Source: Macrobrachium rosenbergii (lineage: Eukaryota; Arthropoda; Malacostraca; Decapoda; Palaemonidae). From it: DNA of 64,000 nt. Location of the stretch: the NCBI RefSeq assembly GCF_040412425.1, contig NC_089768.1, forward strand, positions 3,973,501 to 4,037,500, written 5' to 3'. Positions 52,736 through 64,000 of the stretch are shown here, in pieces (within the stretch, counting starts at the first letter, position 1; the number at the start of each line of letters is the position of its first letter). The notes below the pieces were generated by a model. That model ran no database searches and had not been told where the DNA came from. It saw nothing but the letters and a program-made list of their open reading frames with translations. The translations under genes and the position numbers were made by a program.

Positions 52736-54210
52736 TACTGTAAATGAAATAAAAAGATTATGATAAAATTCAAACATCAGCGATGTGCTTAGCTCAAGTA
52801 AAGCTTTTATTTATATTATACAGAAAAGGAATCTCATCCATCATGTCGTGATTATTAGCATCATTTTCATCCTCCTGTTTTTCATTAACTTGAGACGTCA
52901 AATCCTACATGCCCTGTTCATTACCACATTTTAATTTTGCTCACTACGGCACATTTTCTAAATTGTTTAGGATCTTTTCTCTTCAGTCCATAATTCATGT
53001 GCGTGTGTGTTTTGCTATCTATCCCAATTACCACAAATGAAATAGCCTAAGAGCATAAGCGTCACGGAAGCACCAGAATCAGCACCATTTTCTCACAGAT
53101 TTTATCTCTTGAGAGTATTGGTCTATCCACACTGGACAAGTGAGTTGCCATGGATAGTTTGCAACCTCTTCAACCCTTTCTTCCTCGCACACTTAGCTTC
53201 CTGAATTATTTCTATGAATTCAGTGACCGGATTCGTTCAAGGCATCTTTCTGCTCCCACAGTGTAATAAAGCTAATTTTTCAGTAGACTACCTACATCAA
53301 ACGCACGGACTAGGTCAACTACGTTAACAAGTGTTTTGACACGAGGGCTTTCTCATTCCTTTGAATGCTTTACTATTATCTATATGCCAAATATCCACAT
53401 ATTTCAAATCTAATCTTTTTTTTTTCACTCCAATACATATCATGTTCCATCTTATTTCCTGCGTTTAAAACTTCCTCTTCTTGACATTTCTAAAGGTAAC
53501 CAAAACCGATCACTTACGCAGTAGGGGAAAGTAACGATTTCCCATGTTCGCTACGTGTCCTCTTAGTTTTCCTCTTCTTCTTTCCCGTTCTGTAAAACGA
53601 ACGCAGTTTTTTTTTTTTTAATTCTTGAAAATTGCTATCTCTAGCCCGAAGAGAACAATTGAATACTTCTCCACTGATGAATTAATTGTATGAGAGGATC
53701 GTTTGCACGGCAAAAAAATAAATAAATAAATAAAATAAAGGATTTTATCCTTGCCCTAATTTAGTTTTGTATGTTACATCTCCTTCGAATTGGCTAAACC
53801 TCCATCTATTGACATTTCAGAAGAAGGTTCATCTCTTCTGGCTATGTGCCGCGGTCGTGGGAGAAAGTAATTTTCATTTTAAAGGCAGTTTGTTTCCATT
53901 TTTACTTCCTTTTTTCCAATAAACCCTTTGTCTTTCTCATTTTTTATAGCCCAATCCTAGTCTCCAATACTAAAATTTTCTGTTCATAAGGTTTTATGAT
54001 CGTGAAATTGCTTGCGTATGGTACTTGCACATGTTAATAAGGCTAACATTTTCTTAAAGTGGGTTTCTGCTGAAATTAGAAAAACAGGCACAATGACGAT
54101 ATGCAAAGCAAGACAAACTAACTTACTGATGATGGAAGTAACAGAGGACATACCCAGTTCACTATGCCTTAGGAATAACTTACATCCAAGGGGAATTATA
54201 TTTATCAGCT
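52736..54210. other. No gene recognised
   Basis: AT-rich with short A and T runs. No conserved coding or repeat structure seen apart from an AAATAA run near 53717-53735. Confidence 0.5.
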
Positions 54211-54333
54211 ATAATTCCCCTTAGGTGTAAGTCACTCATAAGGTATGGTGTTCTGTTTGCCATTCTAGGTTTGGAACTCGGTAAGGCACAGACCTACAGT
54301 AGAGGGCTGCGGGCCATTATTATTATTATTATT

Positions 54334-54366
<33 letters not shown>

Positions 54367-55190
54367 AAAATACTTTAACCAGACCACTGAGCTGACTATC
54401 AGCTCTCATAGGACTGGCCTGAAGGATTACAATGAAATACCAAGTCTAGGCCAGAGGCCCAGCACTGGGACCAAATAGGTCATCCGGTGTGGTGATGAAT
54501 GAATGGAAATGAAATTAAAAACTTCATGTACGATATGTTTTGATAATGTGCTGCCAACTAATAAGAAGTTGCAACCTGCAACTTGGTCGCGAGTCAGTCG
54601 GCTCTCTGTTCTCGTACAATAAAACTCACTGTAGAATGTCGTCTCATTGCAAACCCAACATGGCGTAGTGAGTTTTCGAGCCAAGTCATGCCCGTGATAC
54701 GTCTACCACCCCAGGCCATGCCGAGGTGTGAGTCTCCTGCAATGCCAAGGGCATTGTCACAGGTTGTGATGCAAGCACAGACGTTAATTGCAGACCAGCA
54801 ACGCACCATCCGTTCCCTTCAGGTTGCCCTTCCCGGTTCTGGATCACTTGCTGGCAAAATCCATCTCTGCTGCCTCTGGGAAATGTGATGCTGTGACGTC
54901 CTCAGCGGCGTTCACATCCTGGAGACGTTTGATGATGTGTTGGATTCATCTTAACAAGTTTCCGCCGCAGGATGTTGTCCTGCACATTAGGCTCATCTGT
55001 GTTCTGGCACTGCAACGTGCACTGGGCGCTCGGTACTCGGATGCCAAATGGAACGCCCTTACCCCGAGACGCGGCTTTGGATGCCATCAGAAACATCGTG
55101 TTTCGGTCGTCGAATCAGGCAATGCAGCGGTGAGAATTTTTTGCTCTTGCCCAAGGGTGCCAGGAGTCTGTGAGCAATTATTTCTCAAGG
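54211..55190 (+). repeat. Palindrome left arm, Gypsy gag (plus orientation)
   Basis: An arm of about 980 bp, inverted at 55443-56427. From outside in: ATAATTCCCCTTAGGTGTAA, a trinucleotide tract (54315-54366), the SINE-like AACCAGACCACTGAGCTGAC, a probable LTR end with polyadenylation signal CAATAAAACTCACTGTAG and a TGGCGTAGTGAG that could be a primer-binding site, then gag. Gag (54788-55160) reads AASGKCDAVTSSAAFTSWRR, LMMCWIHLNKFPPQDVVLHI, RLICVLALQRALGARYSDAK. Confidence 0.85.
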
Positions 55191-55300
55191 TGCGCTCAAA
55201 AAGCCACCGATTGTTATTTTCACTGTCCCAAATGTGGGGAGTGTTTAGCTCACCGCACAGTGGACTTCCAATGCCTCAGTGCCCACTATCTTCGTGAGAC
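54788..55300 (+). pseudogene. Gypsy-type gag fragment
   Basis: The plus-strand frame includes FTSWRRLMMCWIHLNKFPPQ and VLHIRLICVLALQRALGARY SDAKWNALT. Another frame continues past 55080 with SNYFSRCAQKATDCYFHCPK and CGECLAHRTVD, a CxxC-type element. The sequence resembles the capsid-like gag of the Gypsy lineage whose pol lies at 23.7-34.7 kb. Frameshifts near 55075 and beyond inactivate it. Confidence 0.65.
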
Positions 55301-55442
55301 TCGTCATACATCGGCACCCTTTGACACGGTTTCAAGCATTCCTATTTACTGTACACATATAAGACTATACAGTGGTCGCATATTGGGGTTTCCACCAAGT
55401 GGAGTTGGACATGGATAGCCGCCCATTCACGACCTTCATCAC
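55191..55442 (+). pseudogene. Palindrome spacer with Gypsy reverse transcriptase motif
   Basis: The spacer holds the end of the left gag and, at about 55390-55440 on the plus strand, GFHQVELDMDSRPFTTFITP, the block of Gypsy reverse transcriptase after the first catalytic Asp. The sequence then flips to antisense gag. An internally deleted Gypsy copy therefore meets an inverted one here. Confidence 0.65.
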
Positions 55443-56262
55443 CCCATGAGAAATAATCTCTCACAGACACCTGGCACCCTCGGGCAAGAGCAAAAAATTC
55501 TCACTACTGCACTGCCTGATTCGATGACCGTAACACGATGTTTTTTATGGCATCCAAAGCCGCATCTGAGGTAAGGGCGTTCCATTTGGCATCTGAGTAC
55601 TGAGTGCCCAGTGCACGTTGCAGTGCCGGAACACAGTTGAGCCTAATGTGCAGGACAACATCATGCGGCAGAAACTTGCTAAGGTGAATCCAACACATCA
55701 TCGAACGTCTCCAGGACGTGAACGCTGCTGAGGACGTCACAGCATCACATTTCCCTGGGCAGCAGAGACAGGGACTTTACCGGCAAAGGATCCAGAACGG
55801 GGAAGGGCATCCTGAAGGGAACGGATGGCACGTTGCTGGTCTGCAATTAACGTCTGTGCTTGCATCACAACCCGTGACAATGCCCTTGGCATTGCAGGAG
55901 TCACGCCTGGGCATGGCCTGGGGTGGTAGACGTATCACGGGCATGACTTGGCTCGAAAACTCACTACTTCATGTTGGGTTTGCAATGAGACAACATTCTA
56001 CAGTGACTTTTATTGTAAGAGAACAGAGAGCTGACTGACTCGCGACCAAGTTGCAGGTTGCAGCCTCTTATCAGTTGGCAGCACATTATCAAAACAAATC
56101 GTACATGAAGTTTTTAATTTCATTTCCATTCATTCATCACCACACCGGATGAGCTAGTTGGCCCAGTGCTTGGCCTCTGGCCTAGACTTGGTATTTCACT
56201 GTAGTCCTTCGGGCCAGTCCTACGAGAGCTGATAGTCAGCTCAGTGGTCTGGTTAAAGTATT

Positions 56263-56319
<57 letters not shown>

Positions 56320-56427
56320 GGGCGCAGACCTCTACTGTAGGTCTGTGCATTACCAAGTTGTAAACCTAGAATGGCAAACAGAACACTATACCATATGAAT
56401 GACTTACAACTAAGGGGAATTATACCT
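55443..56427 (-). repeat. Palindrome right arm, Gypsy gag (minus orientation)
   Basis: Inverted copy of 54211-55190. The minus-strand gag frame (55740-55504) is better preserved here: MTSSAAFTSWRRSMMCWIHL, SKFLPHDVVLHIRLNCVPAL, QRALGTQYSDAKWNALTSDA, ALDAIKNIVLRSSNQAVQ. Outer features follow in mirror order, including the SINE-like block (56195-56262) and an AAT tract (56263-56318) where the left arm has ATT/GTT repeats. Confidence 0.85.
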
Positions 56428-57495
<1,068 letters not shown>

Positions 57496-57650
57496 GTTTT
57501 GCTGGGATGACGTCACTTTCATTCTAGAAATTTCTCTTTTCGTATCTCGCACCCAAAATTCTTTAATGACGTCATCCCCCTGCTTCTAGAGCTTTTCTTT
57601 TGGTCTTTCGCACTCAAAATGCTTTAATGACGTCATGTAATTGTTTCACG
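57496..57650. promoter_or_regulatory. Three tandem ~60-bp units, each with a perfect CRE
   Basis: TGACGTCA occurs at 57508-57515, 57567-57574 and 57628-57635. The surrounding unit is also repeated: GCACxCAAAATxCTTTAA before the site, CTTCTAGA-like after it, then CTTTTCGTxTxTCGC. TGACGTCA is the full palindromic site for CREB/ATF bZIP factors. There is no adjacent recognised gene, so a role as enhancer or promoter is inferred. Confidence 0.45.
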
Positions 57651-58410
57651 TGCACTGGAATTCTGAAATCTGTTTCATTCCGATTTCCGAAACCGATTAT
57701 TTTGGTTCCCTCTTTCTCTCTCGTTCTTAAAAAGAGATTACTTTTAACGTATGTATATTGGTGGTCGCTGGTTGGCATTAACTTTTGAGATCTGAATTTA
57801 GTCAAATTATTTCATTTGTAACGGCGCCTTGAGTAATTCTTGATAGTTTAAATTTAGCTTGATTAATTTAAATCCCTGATATAGCTTTTGTGAATTAGTT
57901 TTGTTTCATAATTTAATTCAAGATTTAATTAAGTTTTGTGTTATTTTCAAGTAATAGTAAATTTTTCAGATTGCGAATTCTAATTATAAATTTGGAATTC
58001 AAAAACAAATTTATGTATTTAATGTTAAAAAAAACAGTGTTTCATTTATTGACCACCAGTGAATAGGATTAATTGTGTATGCATAAGGCAAAGTAATAAA
58101 CATGTTTTGTTCTTTTAGTTTCGCTAAAGTGAGTTAAGACCAGGGACACAGTTAGAGTTAATTTGATGGAGTGATGCCCTTTTGCTCTAGAATATTTCCT
58201 GTTTAATTGTTGATACCTTATGCATGTTCTGATAAACTTAGTTTGATTTTTTCAAGTGATTAATAAGTTTTTAAGGGATCACCGTTATCTTTAGAGTGCT
58301 CAGTCGTAATTCCTATTGTTATGAGAGTTCAGGTATCTGGCTAAAGTGAGGTACATTTTTGAATTTTGAGATTAGTTGTGTAATAACCAGGTACCTGGTA
58401 TGAATCGTGA
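57651..58410. other. AT-rich, no gene recognised
   Basis: Rich in TTTAATTxAA runs. No conserved frame. Ends at a (TA)n tract (58414-58505). Confidence 0.6.
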
Positions 58411-58417
58411 CAATATA

Positions 58418-58508
<91 letters not shown>

Positions 58509-58544
58509 TGTGTATATATAAATCAGGAAATTGTTGACTTCTAG

Positions 58545-59063
58545 CAAGCCGGACATGTAAAACAAACAGGAGGACGAAAAGGAGGTGATGCATATTCAAC
58601 TTTATTTTCAGCCAACGTTTCAAAGCCTGGCTTCATCATCAGGACGAAAATACAAAAATAACAACAATTAAAATCAATACATAGGACTCTGTAAAATTAT
58701 TAATGTTAAAATATAGATATTAAACCCGAAACATAAAAGTTAAAACCAACCTAATGCCTCAAGAAAAGAAAACTGAGTGACCAAGAAGGGCACCAAAAGG
58801 ACGAAGAGACCTCTTAAGCAATAAACAGAGGGGCAGAAGAAGACTGACTATTCAAAGATGGAACCAGTTGTTTGATGGTTAACGACTCGAGGATATAGAG
58901 AGAAGTTTCATCAGCAACTTGCTCTAAGATTTCAAAATCGTCATAGGAAATACAAGATTTACACTGTTGAGAATGTTTCCCTATGTTAGAAAACTCCTCC
59001 TTATTCAAAGTACACCCCGTTCTATGGCTAACGCCACGATGAGAGTCAGCTCGACTTTCAGCA
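58545..59063 (-). pseudogene. Penelope-like element 3' end (minus copy)
   Basis: The minus strand encodes CTLNKEEFSNIGKHSQQCKS, CISYDDFEILEQVADETSLY, ILESLTIKQLVPSLNSQSSS (59000-58814), the C-terminal part of the GIY-YIG endonuclease of Penelope-like elements. Upstream, a one-base indel shifts MLKVELTLIVAL out of frame relative to the plus copy. Below 58810 lies a 3' untranslated region that reaches CTGATGATGAAGCCAGGCTT TGAAACGTTGGCTGAAAATA (58643-58604), next to a (TA)n tract. Confidence 0.75.
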
Positions 59064-59365
59064 TACTTGCCCGAGATGTAATCTCGGGACTCCCGTCGGA
59101 TCCACCAAAAGCATGCTGAAAGCGCGAGTTGACTCTCATCGTGGCGTTATCCATAGAACAGGGTGTACTTTGAGTAAGGAGGAGTTTTCTAACATAAGGG
59201 AACATTCCAAACAAAGGAAATCTTGTATTTCCTATGACGATTTTGAAATCTTAGAGCAAGCTGCTGATGAAACTTCTCTCCATATCCTCGAATCGTTAAC
59301 CATCAAACAACTGGTTCCATCTTTGAATAGTCAGTCTTCTTCTGCCTCTCTGTTCATTGTTTAAG
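59064..59365 (+). pseudogene. Penelope-like element GIY-YIG endonuclease end (plus copy)
   Basis: From 59068 the plus strand reads CPRCNLGTPVGSTKSMLKAR, VDSHRGVIHRTGCTLSKEEF, SNIREHSKQRKSCISYDDFE, ILEQAADETSLHILESLTIK, QLVPSLNSQ and a stop at about 59362. The CxxC plus GTxVGSTxxxLxxRxxSH pattern is the start of the GIY-YIG nuclease of Penelope-like elements, where a Tyr normally precedes VGST (Pro here). It lacks reverse transcriptase and is inverted with respect to the copy at 58545-59063, with about 50 bp between the arms. Confidence 0.78.
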
Positions 59366-60240
59366 TATACATACATACATACTGTACATACACACACACA
59401 CACACATATATATATACACACACAATAAAAATACGCTAATGAACAATGTAAACAGCATATAAACACACAAACTAGAAATTCATCTAATCACACATTAGGC
59501 TGCACATGTACATAGATGCTCATACATTTTAAACTTATGTTAACATACATTATATATGCATGACTCTATATAAACAAAGAAAAACCACAAAAATTACGAA
59601 AGAGAACAACTGCTCCTGTTTCAGCAATACACGTGCATACTAATCTAATTTTCTGAAATATACAGAAATTGCATATATGAACATCTTTATTCCTGTAAAT
59701 ACTCACATCTAAAAGAAGTCCACGAAAGACTGATTTACGAGCGTTGAAATACTCACTGCTGCAGAAGTAATAGGATTTCCATTAAAAACCTAACAAAGTC
59801 TTCCAAATCGATGTATTTTTATTATTTTACATCTGCTCAGATTCCAATGAACCTCATTTTAAAGTTTGACTTCGTTACATGCAGTTCCTTTTTGCAATTG
59901 TGATAAAACTTAAATAAAATACTTTAGATTTATTTACAAGTATTGAAATTTTTATGAACTAATGATAAACTAAAATCCAGAGACAAACGATGCAAAATTC
60001 ATTTTCTGTTTTAATCACTTTTACAATGGCAATGTGCGACATTCCTGTTCAGCCATTGCCCTTCCAGTTTGGTATTTTACTTTGACAAATGTGGACATAT
60101 TTAGAAATGATGTTTCAACAGGGTTACGAAAGTACTCTTACAATAAGAGGCATGGTAGAATTTAGAATTCTTAACAATTTATCTTTCGACTTCAGTATTT
60201 TTTCGGTAAGAAAGTTATTTTCCAACATTAAGCATAGATT
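59366..60240. other. AT-rich with short microsatellites, no gene
   Basis: ATAC/CA/TA microsatellites at 59366-59425, then AT-rich sequence without a recognisable frame. Confidence 0.6.
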
Positions 60241-60245
60241 TACAT

Positions 60246-61311
60246 TATTACGATCTCGCCCCTCGAGATCGATAGGTTCTTTAAAAAGGAACAAGCAATT
60301 GGGCTGTAATGACTGACGAGAGGTGACAAACAAAGGAGGGAGGAGCAGAACAAATACAAAAAAATTACCTTAATATTAGTTTATTACAAATTAGTTATTT
60401 ACATATTTACAGTGAGTCAGGTTCAGTTTAGAGTAAATAATAAAATGAACATTACTACAAATGAATTAAATTACTTGAAAGGACAGCAAAATACAAGCAA
60501 TTTAAACTTCAAATAAATTAACATTTGAGCAGCAAAATTACTTAATAGCCGGGAGCGTAATACATAAAATCAAACAAATACAAGAGCAGCAAAAACAATC
60601 TTAATAAATAAACGATAATGCAACATTATAAAATCACACAGGGAAATACTGAAAAACACATCAATCTCCGCAGAGATAACACGATAGACCCAGCTATCAA
60701 GAAGGATGAAGGCAATCAGACGAACTCCTGTGAAGACACCAAAGCAGCCACCAACTGCTCGACAGGAACACTGCAGGACAACTAAGACAGAGCCGACACG
60801 ACAACCATCTCGTCCTCAAGCACAGTGCTGACGTCCTCCTCCAGTACCGACGATCATGACAGAGCCGACACGGCAACCATCTCGTCCGCAAGAAACGTAC
60901 TGACGTCCTCCTCCAATTACGACGACCATGACAGAGCCGACACGGCAACCATCTCGTCCTCAACAAACTTTCCACTGCTCTGCTGCCAGGACCTGACTCG
61001 CAGGTACGGATACCTGCTGCTGCTACTCCGGCTGGCTCGCTGCTACCCTCAACCTGACTCGTTGCTGCTACGAACCTGACTCGCAAAGTCGCAGGTACGG
61101 ATACCTGCTGCTGCCCTGGACCATCGGTCGTTCTGCCCTCCAGAACCTGGCTCGTTGCTGCTACGAACCTGACTTGTTGCTGTTACGAACCTGACTGACG
61201 AAGTCTGACGCCATTCACAAGACGACAGCTCGCCAGCAAGAAAAACACAAAAACAACAAAAGGAGGCAACAACCCACTAAGGGAACAATCGACAAACGAT
61301 TGTTCCTAACA
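60246..61311 (-). repeat. 3' LTR
   Basis: 1,066 bp. Perfect hairpins lie at each edge: CGATCTCG/CGAGATCG (60251-60271, 8-bp stem) and GGAACAATCG/CGATTGTTCC (61282-61306, 10-bp stem). Inside is a ~72-bp minisatellite, GACAGAGCCGACACGxCAAC repeated at about 60787, 60859 and 60931. Its 80-130-codon frames come from this repeat and are not genes. Confidence 0.9.
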
Positions 61312-61437
61312 CCTCCCCACCTAACAAAAAAAAAAATTTCAATAAAAATTTTTTTTTTTTTACAGACAAAATACTCTCCCCCGATGCTGCCACACCCCCG
61401 CCAGCCAAAACAGAACCAATCCTGGCAAGGTCGCCAA
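61312..61437 (-). other. LTR element interior: primer site and polypurine tract
   Basis: On the minus strand: TTGGCGACCTTGCCAGGATT immediately after the 5' LTR, then GTTTTGGCTGGCGGGGGTGT, poly-A/poly-T runs, and GGTGGGGAGG directly before the 3' LTR. Only the reverse-transcription priming signals remain. Confidence 0.8.
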
Positions 61438-62506
61438 TATTACGATCTCGCCCCTCGAGATCGATAGGTTCTTTAAAAAGGAACAAGCAATTGGGCTGTA
61501 ATGACTGACGAGAGGTGACAAACAAAGGAGGGAGGAGCAGAACAAATACAAAAAAATTACCTTAATATTAGTTTATTACAAATTAGTTATTTACATATTT
61601 ACAGTGAGTCAGGTTCAGTTTAGAGTAAATAATAAAATGAACATTACTACAAATGAATTAAATTACTTGAAAGGACAGCAAAATACAAGCAATTTAAACT
61701 TCAAATAAATTAACATTTGAGCAGCAAAATTACTTAATAGCCGGGAGCGTAATACATAAAATCAAACAAATACAAGAGCAGCAAAAACAATCTTAATAAA
61801 TAAACGATAATGCAACATTATAAAATCACACAGGAAATACTGAAAAACACATCAATCTCCGCCAGAGATAACACGATAGACCCAGCTATCAAGAAGGATG
61901 AAGGCAATCAGACGAACTCCTGTGAAAGACACCAAAGCAGCCACCAACTGCTCGACAGGAACACTGCAGGACAACTAAGACAGAGCCGACACGACAACCA
62001 TCTCGTCCTCAAGCACAGTGCTGACGTCCTCCTCCAGTACCGACGATCATGACAGAGCCGACACGGCAACCATCTCGTCCGCAAGAAAAGCGTACTGGCG
62101 TCCTCCTCCAATTACGACGACCATGACAGAGCCGACACGGCAACCATCTCGTCCTCAACAAACTTTCCACTGCTCTGCTGCCAGGACCTGACTCGCAGGT
62201 GCGGATACCTGCTGCTGCTACTCGGCTGGCTCGCTGCTACCCTCAACCTGACTCGTTGCTGCTACGAACCTGACTCGCAAAAGTCGCAGGTACGGATACC
62301 TGCTGCTGCCCTGGACCATCGGTCGTTCTGCCCTCCAGAACCTGGCTCGTTGCTGCTACGAACCTGACTTGTTGCTGTTACGAACCTGACTGACGAAGTC
62401 TGACGCCATTCACAAGACGACAGCTCGCCAGCAAGAAAAACACAAAAACAACAAAAGGAGGCAACAACCCACTAAGGGAACAATCGACAAACGATTGTTC
62501 CTAACA
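61438..62506 (-). repeat. 5' LTR
   Basis: 1,069 bp, differing from the other LTR by a handful of small indels and substitutions. Examples are an extra C at CTCCGCCAG (61857-61865) and GAAAGACACC versus GAAGACACC. Low divergence implies recent insertion. Confidence 0.9.
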
Positions 62507-62511
62507 TACAT

Positions 62512-64000
62512 ACTAATACAGTGATAATTATGTAAATAATATGGAAAGAGTTTTCAATTTTTCTCCATAGCTGTCGCTGTAATAGTCACATAATCATGGG
62601 GATAAGTTGTCAACCACATTAATTCCTTAAATTTTACCATATTTAAGGTGGTAACGGTTTTCGTTTATACCTGGCGATATTCATGTAATTAGTTAGATTG
62701 AGTGTTGGCTGGTTTGTTTTAGATTTAACACTTCTATGGAAATAAATATATACAATTAAGATGAAATTTTAAATGGCGCTCTAATTGATTCTGGTAGTTT
62801 TCTTGCACTCATGTGTCAAAAAGTGTACCTGTCCTCTTTAGCTTCCCAACCTTAACAGAAGTATATCGTAAATTCCCGGACTTTAGGGGCTTAATTCATT
62901 TTAGATGTATGCATAATTATTTCATAATACCAGTGTGTGGGGCAAACTTTGCTTTTGCAATAGCAAAATTCTTTGTTTGTCTTCATACCTGTGATGATCT
63001 GGTCATTTACGTAACTGAGTTCAATGCAGAAATTCTAAGTCAAAATGTGATTATAGAGATCTGAGATCAGGGTACGGAAGAGATTCTAATTAAACGAGAG
63101 AAGAGGATGAATAGGAGAAAGTTTCTAACATCAGTCAGTGTATTGTTGAGAGGGAGTCGCATATCACGTTCGCTAAAAGCAGAGTGATGATGATAAGGCT
63201 GTGAGCGAGAGCAATGGAATTGTTAGGGAATCAGTCAAATTGTATTGCATGCAGAAGAGAACAAAGACAGAATTTAGAATTCTAAATGCTGTATTCATGA
63301 GCGGTTTAGAAATCGACTTTGCATTTGTGTAGCAGTGCATGTTGACATAAACATAAAAAATAATTACAATTATATAATGACTGTGATTAGAACAAAGTTT
63401 CCAGCATTTTGTGAAATTAGGCCGGCTTCATACGCCGGCATATATGCTCCCGTTTTTGGAGCAACCCGCAGTGGCCCTCTTCCACAAAAAGCTATTTATT
63501 TGCAAAGCTGAATGATATCGTTTTTCCGTGGCAAAACACCATTCAGTACGGATCTTTGAGGTAACCTGTTAGTTGTAGGCTCGTAAGCGTTGTTATCTCC
63601 TAACAAAAAGATAATGAATACCTTTCAAGTTTCCATTATACTTAACGTCTAGTTCATGGAGCAAAGCACATAATGATATGGAGCTCTGTCAGATGTTGGC
63701 AAAGGTTTATTACGGATTAACACGCATTCGATATCACAGATAAAACAGATTTATGAAAGATTACGCAAATAAAAAAATGTTCATATTGATATCGAATACA
63801 TTTTCACGCTGCGAAAAACTGGACTACCTAAACTAACTTGCATGCTACTATTTAGAACATTAGACCGGGAATTTTTTTTAACAAAGCGAAGACCTGTGCT
63901 GTTCTGAACTGAGAACTATACCAGTTATGAATGCTATCGTCTTTCATACACTTTCTCGAAAATAGATCAGTACAACTAAAATAGTGATAAAGAGGTACAA
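62512..64000. other. No gene recognised
   Basis: AT-rich unique-looking sequence. An 83-codon plus-strand frame (62813-63064) has no recognisable motif or splice-bordered conservation. Confidence 0.5.

Larger units (their letters stand above)
60246..62506 (-). mobile_element. LTR element with 126-bp interior (non-autonomous)
   Basis: Two near-identical LTRs (60246-61311 and 61438-62506) flank only 126 bp. Both outer ends touch a 5-bp target duplication TACAT (60241-60245 and 62507-62511). Read on the minus strand the LTR starts TGTTAGGAACAATCG and the interior starts TTGGCGACCTTGCCAGG (a primer-binding-site-like 18-mer) and ends GTTAGGTGGGGAGG (polypurine tract). No gag or pol. It would need proteins from another element. 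Confidence 0.92.

Noticed and set aside
60697..61086. 129-codon Arg/Leu/Cys-rich frame in the LTR
   Set aside because: Arises from the 72-bp minisatellite in the LTR. The shorter equivalent in the other LTR is broken by indels.
62813..63064. 83-codon plus-strand frame
   Set aside because: No recognisable domain and ordinary composition for chance frames in this AT content.

Overview
This window is eukaryotic and looks like arthropod, most likely decapod crustacean, nuclear DNA. That assignment is an inference. It rests on long (TA)n, (CA)n and (TAA)n microsatellites, many DIRS-type tyrosine-recombinase retrotransposons, a Penelope-like element, Gypsy and Harbinger copies, and very few host exons. 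Nothing resembles a bacterial operon, a CRISPR array or an rRNA gene.

Host gene content is tiny. One exon is recognisable: an N-terminal exon of adenosine kinase on the minus strand (16772-16938) with canonical splice borders. A second candidate, a start-codon exon ending in a perfect 5' splice site, lies on the same strand at 49245-49296. If both belong to one gene, about 32 kb of its first intron is almost entirely nested transposons.

Layout. 0-6.4 kb: MITE copies with TA flanks, microsatellites and a decayed minus-strand DIRS relic (reverse transcriptase 4.3-4.8 kb, methylase-like 3.6-3.9 kb, recombinase 2.8-3.2 kb). 6.4-8.4 kb: minus-strand LINE remnant and a SINE-like repeat. 14.26-16.08 kb: a TTAA-flanked, piggyBac-like non-autonomous element filled with a ~380-bp tandem repeat, inserted in a minisatellite. 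17.6-21.3 kb: two truncated DIRS copies fused head to head. 23.7-34.95 kb: a degenerate plus-strand Gypsy pol, split by a 1,249-bp Harbinger derivative (25131-26379, TTA duplication) and by a nearly full-length DIRS element A (27636-34244). 34.96-46.27 kb: a chimeric DIRS relic (D/C) whose gag is split by a second nearly full-length DIRS element B (39276-45526). 46.3-47.8 kb: LINE fragment and a TA-flanked MITE. 49.2-50.0 kb: possible promoter and first exon. 51.4-52.7 kb: microsatellite-bounded repeat. 54.2-56.4 kb: ~1-kb-arm palindrome of Gypsy gag sequence. 57.5-57.6 kb: three tandem units each with a perfect TGACGTCA. 58.5-59.4 kb: inverted pair of Penelope-like 3' ends. 60.2-62.5 kb: an LTR element with 1.07-kb LTRs around a 126-bp interior and a TACAT target duplication.

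The most informative pattern concerns DIRS ends. Elements A and B have inverted terminal repeats, and beside the 3' repeat an internal complementary region that joins the complements of both ends. Across four DIRS families the termini carry an outward-facing GGTAAGT (a perfect splice-donor consensus). Where the left end is visible it starts with a near-palindrome, AAAATGAYATTTT. Insertion sites of A and B can be read exactly, because the interrupted reading frames resume on the other side.
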